The notes under the pieces are model-generated. The model made no database searches and was not told the origin of the DNA. It saw only the letters and a list, made by a program, of their open reading frames with translations. A stretch of 64,000 nucleotides of DNA, taken from contig JBMOMJ010000047.1 of assembly GCA_049324695.1 (NCBI GenBank), positions 1 through 64,000 of the forward strand, given 5' to 3'. Within the stretch, counting starts at the first letter, position 1. Each line of letters opens with the position of its first letter. The DNA comes from PMG-095 sp049324695. GTDB taxonomy: Bacteria; Myxococcota_A; Polyangia; Polyangiales; Polyangiaceae. The translations under genes were made by a program, and so were the position numbers. Below are positions 23,010 to 32,032 of this stretch, one piece after another.

Positions 23010-24896
23010 GTGAGTGCAGTAAGTTCCGGACCGGACCTGCGCACGGAGATCGATGGCGCAATCGATGCGGGCAGCTTCGCGCACGCTCACGCGGCGCTCG
23101 TTCGCTTGTGGCGCGCGAGTCCAGGCCTGGCTAGTGCAGGCTTTGTAACGTCCCGTTTCGCACGTCTCAAGCACGGGATCTCCGCGCTGAGCGTACGAGT
23201 AGCCGTGCTGCGCTCGTTCACCGTCGAACCGGTGATCGCGGCATTCAAGGCTGCGGCGGCCGTCTGTCGAATCGAAGCCGTGGTCGAAGTCGGCGACTTC
23301 GGCGCTTACATGCAGGAGGCGCTGGACGCCGCTAGCCGGATCCACGCGTCAAGACCGGACGTGATCGTCGTCGCGCTGCAGACGCGGGACCTCGCGCCCG
23401 AGCTTTGGACGCGGTTCGCCGAGCTCGGTGCCGAGGAGATCGATCGCTGCGTTGAACGCGTAATCGCAGACTTCACCGCCTTGATTCGAGCGCTGCGCCA
23501 GCACAGTGGCGCTCACTTGGTGGTTCACAACCTCGAGCAACCAGTGCGTCCTACACTGGGCCAACTCGATCTGCGCAGCGAGTTCGGCCAGCACGCAGCA
23601 ATTCGCCACATCAATGACGCAATCGCGCGCCTAGCGAGAGCCGAGCGCGGCGTGTATGTGCTCGACTACGACTCTCTCGTTGCGCGCCATGGCAGAGTCA
23701 GCTGGTACGACGAGGCGAAGTGGTACTCGATGCGCATGCCAATCGCGGCGCAAAACGTGGTGCTCGTCGCGAACGAGTGGCTGCGTCTACTGCATCCGCT
23801 CTGCGGGCGGCTCTGCAAGGTGTTGGTCACCGATCTCGACAACACGCTATGGGGCGGAGTCGTTGGAGAGGACGGCCCGAACGGCATCAAGCTAGGTGTG
23901 GAGTATCCAGGGGCAACCTATACGGCCATTCAGCGGGCGCTCCTCGCCTTGCATCAGCGAGGGATTCTGCTTGCGATTGCCAGCAAAAACAATATGGAGG
24001 ATGCCCGCGAAGTCATCGACCGGCACCCGGAAATGTTGGTGCGGAATCAGCATTTCGCCGCGCTGCGAATCAACTGGAACGACAAGGCCCAGTCGCTCCG
24101 CGAGATCGCGGCTGAACTCAACTTGGGCCTCGACGCACTCGCTTTCTTGGACGACAACCCCGTCGAGCGGCAGTGGGTACAGGAGCAGTTGCCAGAGGTA
24201 ACCGTGCTCGATCTGCCGGAGGATCCGCTGGGCTGGGCCGACGCAGTTCTAAGTGCACCGGTGTTTGAACGGTTGCAGCTCTCCGCCGAAGATCGCGAGC
24301 GCACCAAGTATTATGCGGCAGACCGAGAACGCCAAGAGCTCCAGCGCGGAGCTGCTTCGCTGGAAGACTTCCTCCGCTCTCTCGAACTGAACGCAGAAAT
24401 CGGCCCGGTAGACGTTGGAACACTGCCGCGCGTTGCGCAGCTGACCCAAAAGACCAACCAGTTCAACGTCTCCACACGCCGCTACACCGAACAGGCGCTC
24501 GAAGTCATGAGCGCGGACCCGAGCTGGCAGGTGTTGTGGATGCGCGCGCGCGATCGGTTCGGCGATCACGGTATCGTTGGCGTCAGCATCTGTCACGTCG
24601 ATGGCGATCGTGGGAGCATCGACACCTTCTTGTTGAGCTGTCGGGTGATTGGACGCACCCTGGAGACGGCTCTCTTAGCGCGGATTTGCGAGTGGGCCCG
24701 CGAGCGAGGGGCTCGCCGTTTGACCGGGTGGTTCCGCCCGAGCGCCAAGAACGCCCCTGCGCGGGATTTCTTCCCGAATCACGGCTTCGCCCTGGTCGAG
24801 GAAAACGAGGGAGCCTCTCTCTGGAGCTTGGATCTCGGCTCCACAGCTATCGCAACGCCGAACTGGATCCAGTGCAGCGCGCCGCAAGGAAAGTAA
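23010..24896 (+). CDS. FkbH-like protein: N-terminal SGNH-like region, HAD domain, C-terminal GNAT domain
   Basis: 628-aa protein of the FkbH family, whose characterised members take a glyceryl group from 1,3-bisphosphoglycerate and load it onto an acyl carrier protein. Residues 1-260 resemble the N-terminal part of full-length FkbH proteins. The HAD motif VLVTDLDNTLWGGVVGEDG (about 271-289) has the D-x-D pair, and GILLAIASKNN and AFLDDNPVER are the later HAD motifs. The C-terminus (about 470-610) is GNAT-like (QKTNQFNVSTRR, FGDHGIVGVSI, FLLSCRVIGRTLE). GTG 23010 has an AGGG about 11 nt upstream. Its stop overlaps the ACP start (TAATG), so FkbH and ACP are coupled. Substrate in a polysaccharide setting is inferred, not shown. 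Confidence 0.9.
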   Translation: MSAVSSGPDLRTEIDGAIDAGSFAHAHAALVRLWRASPGLASAGFVTSRFARLKHGISALSVRVAVLRSFTVEPVIAAFKAAAAVCRIEAVVEVGDFGAYMQEALDAASRIHASRPDVIVVALQTRDLAPELWTRFAELGAEEIDRCVERVIADFTALIRALRQHSGAHLVVHNLEQPVRPTLGQLDLRSEFGQHAAIRHINDAIARLARAERGVYVLDYDSLVARHGRVSWYDEAKWYSMRMPIAAQNVVLVANEWLRLLHPLCGRLCKVLVTDLDNTLWGGVVGEDGPNGIKLGVEYPGATYTAIQRALLALHQRGILLAIASKNNMEDAREVIDRHPEMLVRNQHFAALRINWNDKAQSLREIAAELNLGLDALAFLDDNPVERQWVQEQLPEVTVLDLPEDPLGWADAVLSAPVFERLQLSAEDRERTKYYAADRERQELQRGAASLEDFLRSLELNAEIGPVDVGTLPRVAQLTQKTNQFNVSTRRYTEQALEVMSADPSWQVLWMRARDRFGDHGIVGVSICHVDGDRGSIDTFLLSCRVIGRTLETALLARICEWARERGARRLTGWFRPSAKNAPARDFFPNHGFALVEENEGASLWSLDLGSTAIATPNWIQCSAPQGK

Positions 24897-25144
24897 TGTC
24901 CGATACCGTTCTCGATCAAGTGCGCTCGATTGTCGCCGATACGTTGAACTGCCGCGTGGACCAGGTAAGCGCTGAGTCCTCACCCGATACACTCGAGAAT
25001 TGGGACTCGGTTCAGCACCTCAACTTGGTCCTGGCGGTCGAGTCACGCTTCAGTATGCGCTTCGATCCTTGGGAAGCTGCGGATCTGGTGAGCGTTGGCG
25101 CCATCGTGCGTGCTGTCCAAGAGAAGCAGGGCTCCACCACGTGA
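24896..25144 (+). CDS. Acyl carrier protein
   Basis: 82-aa phosphopantetheine carrier. The attachment site is NWDSVQHL with Ser38, in the usual place, followed by a helix II-like LNLVLAVESRFSMRF and a final VSVGAIVRAVQEK helix. The ATG overlaps the stop of the FkbH gene (TAATG). It is the natural partner to receive the FkbH-made acyl group, and a GNAT-type gene follows 27 bp later. No phosphopantetheinyl transferase or PKS/NRPS gene is nearby, which argues for a stand-alone acyl donor rather than a polyketide line. Confidence 0.92.
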   Translation: MSDTVLDQVRSIVADTLNCRVDQVSAESSPDTLENWDSVQHLNLVLAVESRFSMRFDPWEAADLVSVGAIVRAVQEKQGSTT

Positions 25145-25161
25145 AAGCCCCTAAAGCGCGC

Positions 25162-25167
25162 AGGGAG
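25162..25167 (+). promoter_or_regulatory. Ribosome site AGGGAG deciding a TTG start
   Basis: AGGGAG lies 4 nt before TTG 25172, the start chosen for the GNAT gene. No in-frame ATG or GTG fits the family N-terminus. Confidence 0.6.
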
Positions 25168-25171
25168 TAGC

Positions 25172-26233
25172 TTGGCAATTACATTCCGCGCCGCGAACAC
25201 CAGCGATCTGCCTGCGCTGGTCGAGCTCTTTCGTGCTCGCGACGGACACGCCCACGCGGCAGCGGCTGTTGCTGGCTACGTCTGCAACCTCGATTCCAAC
25301 CGATGCAACGCTTGGCTCGCGTTCGATGGCAGCCGACCGGTGGGCATGTCGATGGTCTATCGTCGGCGCGTGCGCGTTGGAGGCAAGGATCATGTAGCGG
25401 GGTACTGGGGAAACCTGTTCGTGTTGCCCGAGTACCGAAAGAAGATGGTGTACCCGAAGCTACCGCTCACGATGTTCCGTGATTCGCGGGCGCTCGGTAT
25501 CGAGTTCGTGTTCACCTGCTCGCGTCGCGGTGAGTCTTCGAGTGTGCATCGCGCTCTCGGCTGCGCAGAGCTCGGCAAGTTGCCGGTGCTGATGAAACCC
25601 TTGCGCCCGGCGGCGCTGCTAGCAGCCCATAAACGCTGGCCAGAACCTGCACGACTTGTGGCGCGTGCGCCTGACGCGCTGTTCGGAGCTGGGCTTCGCA
25701 TTCTGGCGGCACCGGGCAAGTGGAGGACGAATGTCGAGCTGCTTGCGCCCGAAAGCCGGGACCTCGCTGGGCTGTTAGATCTTCGTGAAGCGAACGCAGG
25801 AATGCGCCCACACGATCGATGGACGCTCGAGGAGTATCAGGAGCGCTACTCTCATTCGCTCGAGGGAGATCGCTATGAGGTGCTCGCTGCGCGCGCGAAC
25901 GAGCGCGTCGTGGCGAGTGTCGTTTGGCGCCCCGCCGTGCGCCAAAGCATGCGCCTTGGCGTACTCATGGACTTGGTGTGCGCGCCGGGCCATGAGCGCG
26001 CGCTTCGGGCCGTGATAGCGCGCGCAGAACTGCGAGCACGTTCCAACGGCGCTCAAGCAATGCTGCACCTCGATGGCGGAGTCGCCCGCGAGGCGCTGAA
26101 GCGCCTCGGCTACATTCGCTCACCGGAAACGTATCTGATGCTCGCATTTCCCCACGATTTTCCGGAGATTCAAAAGGGCGCGCTGGATGCGCAAGCCTGG
26201 TATTTCAGCTTCGCGGATCACGACGCTGTCTAG
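25172..26233 (+). CDS. GNAT-type acyltransferase, 353 aa
   Basis: Cytoplasmic acyltransferase with an N-terminal GNAT domain (ITFRAANTSDLPALVELFRA start, GYWGNLFVLPEYRKK acyl-CoA-loop region at about 80-95) and a second, weaker GNAT-like half ending LHLDGGVAREALKRLGYIRS. It may be a double-GNAT fold. It is the third gene of the FkbH-ACP operon, so the donor could be acyl-ACP and the acceptor an amino sugar; both are inference. The TTG start is supported by AGGGAG just upstream and by the family N-terminus beginning two residues later. Confidence 0.78.
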   Translation: MAITFRAANTSDLPALVELFRARDGHAHAAAAVAGYVCNLDSNRCNAWLAFDGSRPVGMSMVYRRRVRVGGKDHVAGYWGNLFVLPEYRKKMVYPKLPLTMFRDSRALGIEFVFTCSRRGESSSVHRALGCAELGKLPVLMKPLRPAALLAAHKRWPEPARLVARAPDALFGAGLRILAAPGKWRTNVELLAPESRDLAGLLDLREANAGMRPHDRWTLEEYQERYSHSLEGDRYEVLAARANERVVASVVWRPAVRQSMRLGVLMDLVCAPGHERALRAVIARAELRARSNGAQAMLHLDGGVAREALKRLGYIRSPETYLMLAFPHDFPEIQKGALDAQAWYFSFADHDAV

Positions 26234-26251
26234 CCACGGCGCGACTCGAGT

Positions 26252-27439
26252 CTACAGCATCCAGCCTCCGCCAGTAACTGGCAGGTTCACTCCGGTTAGA
26301 TAGCGAGCGCCATCGGAGCACAAACAAAGGATCGCGCCTGCAATATCGTCGACGTTCGCGCTGCGTCCGATCGGTAGCGCGCTTCCGAGCCGCGTCTTCA
26401 TGAGCTGGGGTATATCGGCAGTCATATCTGTGTCCGTCAGGCCAGGGCTGACCGCATTGACGCGAACTTTTCTCGCGCCGAGCTCTACTGCCAGCACCTT
26501 CGTCAAACCTGCCAACGCGCTCTTCGCCGCGACGTAGGAGCCAAGCCCTGGTGGCGGCGAGCCCAAAATAGCGCTCGTCAACACATTCACAATGACACCG
26601 CCCTCCCCGGCCGCCAGGTGCGGTGCCGCCCGTTGAATGCAGGCCAGCGTCCCTCCCGCGATGAGCTCGACATCCCGCGCCAGTGATTCCCAGGCAAGCT
26701 CCAAGACCGGTTTGCGAGTGAGCGGCGGGGCCGCGTTGTTCACGAGGATGTCCAAGCCGCCAAGCTCAGCCACGGCGCTTTCGAAAAAACCTGCAATGGA
26801 ATCGCTTCGCCCGAGGTCGAGCGCGAAGCATGCTCCGCGTACCCCGGCCGCCTTGATTTCATCGACGACCGAGTTGGCCTCCTCCGCTCGTGAGCGGTAC
26901 CCAACCACCACGTCTGCGCCAGACTGCGCCAGCAGCAAAGCAGTGGCCTGACCGATCCCGCGTGATCCACCAGTAACGATTGCGCGCTTGCCTCGTAGCG
27001 TCATTCGAAGTTCCTCTGGGAGCTCGAGCACCATAACCTGCGCTTTGCCGGAAGCCAGCAGCACGCTGCCTTTGCGCACCGTGGTTGCGATCTCGAGGCG
27101 TCTGTGCTCGACGTCCTTGGAGATTACTTTGCCCTGAATCGTCAGCTCATCGCCCGGAAACGCAGGCCGAGAGAATTGCGTGCTCTGCGATAGATAAATG
27201 CAACGCCTGCCAGGCAGCATCATGCCCACTAGGCGCGAAAAGAATGCTGCCAGATGCGCTCCATGAACGATGCGCTGCGCAAATGGCGGACGCGCCTCCA
27301 TGTGGCGCGGGTTAAAGTCGCCAGAGAGATCCGCGAACGCATCGATAGCCTCCTCATCGACCGTGACGTTGAAAGACACTTGCTCGTCGACGTGGATGGA
27401 TTCGAATGGACGATCGATAGCTTCTGGGCGCGTGGTCAT
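26252..27439 (-). CDS. MaoC-type hydratase fused to FabG-like ketoreductase (SDR)
   Basis: 395-aa two-domain enzyme. Residues about 15-140 are a MaoC/hot-dog (R)-specific hydratase: AFADLSGDFNPRHME carries the catalytic Asp and His, and IVHGAHLAAFFSRL follows. Residues about 145-395 are a classical SDR like FabG: AIVTGGSRGIG cofactor site, LVNNAA, a Ser in TSAILG, catalytic YVAAKSALAG, and VNAVSPGLTDTDM. Both halves act on acyl thioesters in known families, so one protein could interconvert 3-keto, 3-hydroxy and enoyl groups on CoA or ACP. ATG 27439 drops 13 unrelated residues. It converges on the FkbH-ACP-GNAT operon with an 18-bp gap, which suggests shared chemistry. Confidence 0.88.
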   Translation of the reverse strand: MTTRPEAIDRPFESIHVDEQVSFNVTVDEEAIDAFADLSGDFNPRHMEARPPFAQRIVHGAHLAAFFSRLVGMMLPGRRCIYLSQSTQFSRPAFPGDELTIQGKVISKDVEHRRLEIATTVRKGSVLLASGKAQVMVLELPEELRMTLRGKRAIVTGGSRGIGQATALLLAQSGADVVVGYRSRAEEANSVVDEIKAAGVRGACFALDLGRSDSIAGFFESAVAELGGLDILVNNAAPPLTRKPVLELAWESLARDVELIAGGTLACIQRAAPHLAAGEGGVIVNVLTSAILGSPPPGLGSYVAAKSALAGLTKVLAVELGARKVRVNAVSPGLTDTDMTADIPQLMKTRLGSALPIGRSANVDDIAGAILCLCSDGARYLTGVNLPVTGGGWML

Positions 27440-27581
27440 TGCGACGAGGAGACTCGATTGGGCCGCATACGCTAGCACTGCTCACGCTCACGGCTGGACA
27501 TTTCGGAGGTCGCCCGCGTTACCCGCATGCTGCCCGGCCGGACTTGCAGCCCCGTCCGACCATGGCTAGTTAGCGCGATTG

Positions 27582-28787
27582 ATGCAGAAATCTGAACGCG
27601 AGCTGCGCGTGCTTCACGTGATCACCCGACTGATCGTCGGCGGGGCTCAAGAGAACACGCTGCTGACAGCCATCGGTCAACATAACACGAAGGGCATGAA
27701 GGTCGCGTTGCTCACGGGCTACGACTTCGGGCCCGAGGGTACGATCGAAGACCAGGCACGCGCGGCTGGCATCGACATGCACCACATGCGCGAGATGGTT
27801 CGACCGATTGCGCCTGCCACCGACGCCGTGGCGCTCGCCAAGCTCACCTCGTTCATCCGGCGAGGCAATTTCGATGTGGTGCACACTCATGCCTCAAAAG
27901 CGGGTATTATCGGGCGACTGGCAGCACGCGCGGCGGGAACACCCATCATCGTGCACACGCTGCACGGATTGATCTTCGGCGACCATGCCAAGCCGTGGGA
28001 GAACGCGCTCTACATCAATCTCGAACGTCTCTGCGCTGGCATCGCACACAAAGTGATAGACGTGAGCGACGCCACGCGCCGCGCGGCCATCGCGCACGGT
28101 GTCGGCAGCGCCGACAAGCATATTACGATCTACAGCGGATTTCGCATCGAGCCATACCTGCAAATTCGTGAGCGGCTCTCCGTTGCTGACGCCAAACGTC
28201 GCTTCGGTCTCGAGCCATCGGACCTCGTGATCGGGAAGGTAGCGCGCTTATTCGAGAAGAAGGGCCACGAGTATGTGATCGCAGCCGCACGTCAAATCGT
28301 GGCGCGTGTACCTCAAGCGCGCTTTCTTTTCGTCGGCGACGGGGTGCTACGTTCCAAGTACGAAGCAGACGTCGCGCAAGCAGGCCTACGCGACCATTTC
28401 GTGTTCGCTGGGTTGATCGCACCGGAAGAGATGCCCGCCGCAATGCAGGCCATGGACGTTTTGGTGCATACCTCGCATCGCGAAGGTCTGGCGCGCGTCA
28501 TCCCACAAGCACAAGCCGTGGGCAAACCGGTGGTGAGTTTCGCGCTCGACGGCTCACTCGACGCGATTCAAGATGGAGTTTCCGGTTTTCTCACGAGGCC
28601 CCACGACGCGAACCATATCGCGGAGCGGGTGCTGGAAATCATCAACGACGAGGCACGACGGCAGGCCATGGGAGAGGCCGGGCGGGCCTTCGCTGCCGCG
28701 AACTTCCCTGTCGAAGTCATGGTTCGGCGCATCAACGACGTTTACTGGCAGCTCGCGAGCGAGCGCCTATCACATCGGGCCGCTTGA
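27582..28787 (+). CDS. Glycosyltransferase family 4 protein
   Basis: 401-aa GT-B fold transferase adding a sugar from a nucleotide donor to a lipid-linked acceptor. The N-terminal GT4 domain starts VLHVITRLIVGGAQENTLL, and FDVVHTHASKAGIIGRLAA is typical. The C-terminal Glycos_transf_1 domain has IGKVARLFEKKGHEYVI, RFLFVGDGVLR and HREGLARVIPQAQAVGKPVV, which holds the E-x7-E motif. ATG 27582 is chosen over the TTG one codon before. It overlaps the next GT4 gene, which runs convergently, by 18 bp. Confidence 0.9.
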   Translation: MQKSERELRVLHVITRLIVGGAQENTLLTAIGQHNTKGMKVALLTGYDFGPEGTIEDQARAAGIDMHHMREMVRPIAPATDAVALAKLTSFIRRGNFDVVHTHASKAGIIGRLAARAAGTPIIVHTLHGLIFGDHAKPWENALYINLERLCAGIAHKVIDVSDATRRAAIAHGVGSADKHITIYSGFRIEPYLQIRERLSVADAKRRFGLEPSDLVIGKVARLFEKKGHEYVIAAARQIVARVPQARFLFVGDGVLRSKYEADVAQAGLRDHFVFAGLIAPEEMPAAMQAMDVLVHTSHREGLARVIPQAQAVGKPVVSFALDGSLDAIQDGVSGFLTRPHDANHIAERVLEIINDEARRQAMGEAGRAFAAANFPVEVMVRRINDVYWQLASERLSHRAA

Positions 28788-29933
28788 TCCGCTCGGATTG
28801 GCCCCGATCGCCTCGCTCGAGAGCTTCGAGTACAGGGCGACGTAAGCCTCTGCTGCCAGATCGATGCTGAAGCGCTCGGCGATCCGAGCACGAGCTCGCT
28901 CGCCCTGGGCCCTCAACTCCGCCTCGCCATGCGCCAAGAGACTCGCCCACCCTTGCGCCAACGCCTCTGGATCTCGCGGCGGCACCACGCATCCTGTGTC
29001 ACCGACTAGAAGCGCTGAGTCACCGACGTCCGTCGTAACACACGGCACTCCACAAGCCATCGCTTCTCCAACTACGTTGGGCATGCCTTCCGCGTGCGAA
29101 CTGCAGCTCGCAACATCGAATGCGGAGTTGACACGCCTCAAATCGGTGCGTCGCCCAAGTAGGTGAAAGCGCGACGCCAAACCTTCCCTTTCGACCCAGC
29201 CCCACAATCTGCCGTTATGGCGATCGATTCCATCGCCGCACAACACGAAGACCGCGCGCGGTTCGAGATCGATCAGGCGACGCGCGGCGAGAACGAAATT
29301 CTCATGGTCTTTCAACGGGTCGAAGCGCGCCACCAATCCGATGACGCGAGCGCCTTCAGCGATGCCGAGCTCGCGTCGGAGCGAGTGTCCCGCCTCACGA
29401 TCCGGCCACAACTGCGTTAGATCGAAACCGTTGTGGATCACCGTCATCTTGCTGGCGTCATACCCAAATTCGGTGTGGGCCTGCACCGCGCTGTGTGAAC
29501 AACACACGATGCGCTCGGGCAGATACCTGGAGAGGCGCGCGCACGCCCGCACCAGGCCTTGACGGCCGGCGAGCACCGCGGGCGTCGTGGTCCGCAGATT
29601 CCAAACGACGGGGCAGCGCAAGGCGAACCGCGCTGCCAAGCCTCCCAATAGGTCGGCATGGTACATCCAAGTTTGAACCACCGTTGGCCGAAACGAACGC
29701 AGTGCCCGCCCGAGGCTCGCCGAGTTCGGTATCCAGCGCTTGGGCCTCTCGAGCTCCAAGCTGATTACCGGAGTACCTTGCCGACGAATGAGATCGGCCA
29801 GCTCGCCCTGACCTTTCAACGACACGACGAGTGTTGGCATCCCGGCTTTTTCGAGTTGAGGCAGCAGCCGTGCGAGCATCAATTCGGCCCCGCCCGTCCC
29901 GAGCCCAGTTATCACGTGCGCTACACGTGCCAT
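28770..29933 (-). CDS. Glycosyltransferase family 4 protein
   Basis: 387-aa GT-B transferase. N-terminus VAHVITGLGTGGAELMLARL; mid region TVVQTWMYHADLLGGLAARF; donor domain with IGLVARFDPLKDHENFVLAA, FVLCGDGIDR, HAEGMPNVVGEAMACGVPCV (E-x7-E) and TDVGDSALLVGDTG. ATG 29933 starts one nucleotide after the stop of the upstream GT4 gene, so they are translationally linked in a methyltransferase-GT4-GT4 operon. The open frame reaches further upstream but that part is antisense-type shadow of the neighbour. The acceptor sugar is unknown. Confidence 0.9.
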   Translation of the reverse strand: MARVAHVITGLGTGGAELMLARLLPQLEKAGMPTLVVSLKGQGELADLIRRQGTPVISLELERPKRWIPNSASLGRALRSFRPTVVQTWMYHADLLGGLAARFALRCPVVWNLRTTTPAVLAGRQGLVRACARLSRYLPERIVCCSHSAVQAHTEFGYDASKMTVIHNGFDLTQLWPDREAGHSLRRELGIAEGARVIGLVARFDPLKDHENFVLAARRLIDLEPRAVFVLCGDGIDRHNGRLWGWVEREGLASRFHLLGRRTDLRRVNSAFDVASCSSHAEGMPNVVGEAMACGVPCVTTDVGDSALLVGDTGCVVPPRDPEALAQGWASLLAHGEAELRAQGERARARIAERFSIDLAAEAYVALYSKLSSEAIGANPSGSSGPM

Positions 29934-29934
29934 C

Positions 29935-31050
29935 TCAGAGCGCCTCGAGATGCCGGATGGTATCTGCCGCAATGCGCGACTGCTCGAAGCCGTCCACGAT
30001 TCGCTGTCGCGCCGCGCTAGCCAGCTCGAACCGACGCGGGCAGAGTCTCGTGAGAGACTCGACGAACGCTTGCGCAAGGGCTGCAACATCGCCGGTCGGC
30101 ACAACGAGCCCGGTGTGCTCGACGATACGAGCAGCGTCGCCCACGTCGCTCACTACGCAGGGAACGCCGCACGCCATCGCTTCAGCGACAACGTTTGGGA
30201 AGCCCTCGCTGAACGAGCACATGCACAGCACATCGAGCGCGCTGTATACGGCCACGACGTCGGGCCGCGAACCATCCATCACGAGTCGTTCTGCAAGGCC
30301 AAGTCGGTTGGCTTCCACACGCAGCGCAGCCTGGCTCTCCTTTGCGAGCCCCACGCATACGAATCGCAATTCTGGAGCAAGCGCTGCAGCTCGCGCAGCA
30401 GCGGACAGGAACAACTCGTGGCCCTTTACCGGGTCGGCCCGCGCGACAAGACCGATCACCCAGTGTTCATCTTTGAAGCCCCAAGAATCTCGGACACGCG
30501 CGCGCCCTTCCGGGTCAGGACTGAAACGCTGCGTATCGAAACCGTTCGCGATGACGAGGGTACGCTCACGCGGATAGCCGAGCTCGAGCAGATAATCGCG
30601 CCCGGCGAAGGAGTTCGCGATGATCAGATCCGCTGCCGGTGCGAGGAGGCGTTGTAAAGCATAAGCGCCGCGCACGAATCGGCCGTAGGGTGTGAGGTCG
30701 ATACGCGATGAGCGCACCCCCCAAACGATTCGCATGCGCGGAAATAGCGGCTTCATAAACGCCGCCAAAATATTGGGCGTCGGCAGAAACCCGTAGAAGA
30801 TGTCCGGCTGCTCTCGTTTCAACAGGCCGACAACGCGGCGAAAGAATCCAAGCGAATCCCAACGACTCGACTTCCCCAACGAGTGGACCGAAACGCCGGC
30901 ACGTCGCAGCTCGTCTTCTCCCGGGCTGCCGGAATAGAACAACACTACCAGGGTAGAAACGCCGGCGGCGTGCAGGCTCTTGGCCAAGCTGATGAGCTGA
31001 CCCTCAGCACCGCCGCGGTACAGTGAGTTAAGGACGAGCGCGACCTTCAT
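29935..31050 (-). CDS. Glycosyltransferase family 4 protein
   Basis: 371-aa GT-B transferase. N-terminus VALVLNSLYRGGAEGQLISL; IFYGFLPTPNILAAFM; donor domain with IGLVARADPVKGHELFLSAA, RFVCVGLAKES, FSEGFPNVVAEAMACGVPCV (E-x7-E) and VSDVGDAARIVEHTGLV. Its start overlaps the stop of the methyltransferase gene by 4 bp (ATGA). It is related to the adjacent enzyme at 28770 (shared E-G-x-PNVV-x-EAMACGVPCV block), suggesting a duplication within the locus. Confidence 0.9.
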   Translation of the reverse strand: MKVALVLNSLYRGGAEGQLISLAKSLHAAGVSTLVVLFYSGSPGEDELRRAGVSVHSLGKSSRWDSLGFFRRVVGLLKREQPDIFYGFLPTPNILAAFMKPLFPRMRIVWGVRSSRIDLTPYGRFVRGAYALQRLLAPAADLIIANSFAGRDYLLELGYPRERTLVIANGFDTQRFSPDPEGRARVRDSWGFKDEHWVIGLVARADPVKGHELFLSAAARAAALAPELRFVCVGLAKESQAALRVEANRLGLAERLVMDGSRPDVVAVYSALDVLCMCSFSEGFPNVVAEAMACGVPCVVSDVGDAARIVEHTGLVVPTGDVAALAQAFVESLTRLCPRRFELASAARQRIVDGFEQSRIAADTIRHLEAL

Positions 31051-31913
31051 TCGGGCGTGGGCGCTACGCTGCCCGCACTACGACGAAACGCGAACTCGTT
31101 GCAGCCCAGCTTGCCCCCACATGTCTTCAAGCGTTCCAACGTGAACCCGCGGGCTCGAAAGAAATCGAAAATCGCTTCCGGTCGAGCAACTTCGAACGGG
31201 TAGCCGCCTACCCAGTCCACCACATCGTGCCAAGCGGACATGCCACGCTTCGCGCCGTAAGTGCGTGATCGCCAAAACGGTAGGGGATTCTCTCCGCGCA
31301 GCAGACGAGCAACCGAGGCCTGACTCTCGAAGTAGGCGAGCGCTGCGGCGAGAACCACGCCGCGCACCGGTACCGGCGAGCGGTTGTAGGTCACCTTCAC
31401 CGCGCGCCACAACTGGCTTGGTAAGCCCTGATCATTGTAGATCGCGACCACCAGTTGGCCGTTCGCAGCTACGGGCACCCTCGCCAGATCCAGCGCGCGC
31501 CACATATCGCCGGTGTGATGCAACACGCCCCAGGAGTAGACGACATCGAAGGAGCCGAGCGAACGCACGAATGACTCGTCCAACACCGAACCTTCGAGCA
31601 CCCTCCAGCTCTGATCGTTCGGGAAGTAGCGCGAGCGCAACTCCTGCGTGCAAGCGACCGAAGCAGGGTCGTAGTCGAAGGAGGTCACGCTGGCCCCCAG
31701 TCGTCGCGCTGCAAGCGAAAACAGCCCGCTACCCGACCCAATGTCCAGGAAGCGCGTATTCGCCAGCGAATCGCGGCGCAGCAAATCCAGAACCGAGCGC
31801 TCCGCTACACGAATGCGGTCCTCGTCGAGCACCGAAAGAAAGTGCTGCCAGTTCTTCCCAAACTCGAAGCGCTCACCTCGAGTCACTTCCTGCTGATGCG
31901 AATGACCGTTCAT
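31047..31913 (-). CDS. Class I SAM-dependent methyltransferase
   Basis: 288-aa methyltransferase. SAM motif I is FLDIGSGSGLFSLAARRLG (about 48-66), motif II acidic SFDYDPASVAC, and the post-motif block is FDVVYSWGVLHHTGDMWRAL. C-terminal AWHDVVDWVGGYPFEVARPE and RLKTCGGKLGCNEF resemble proteins in sugar O-methylation loci. Start ATG 31913 is chosen; ATG 31922 and a further start at 31943 are in frame and cannot be excluded. First of a three-gene operon with two GT4 genes. Likely target: a sugar hydroxyl on a lipid-linked glycan. Confidence 0.85.
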   Translation of the reverse strand: MNGHSHQQEVTRGERFEFGKNWQHFLSVLDEDRIRVAERSVLDLLRRDSLANTRFLDIGSGSGLFSLAARRLGASVTSFDYDPASVACTQELRSRYFPNDQSWRVLEGSVLDESFVRSLGSFDVVYSWGVLHHTGDMWRALDLARVPVAANGQLVVAIYNDQGLPSQLWRAVKVTYNRSPVPVRGVVLAAALAYFESQASVARLLRGENPLPFWRSRTYGAKRGMSAWHDVVDWVGGYPFEVARPEAIFDFFRARGFTLERLKTCGGKLGCNEFAFRRSAGSVAPTPE

Positions 31914-32032
31914 GGATCCCATGCGCGCCCGCATAGGTAGCACGGCAACATTAGTACGATCTCACAAAACGACTCCGCCGATCGCCAAGCTGTTTTTGCT
32001 CGACGACCGGCGAAGCACCTCAGGCACCAGAA

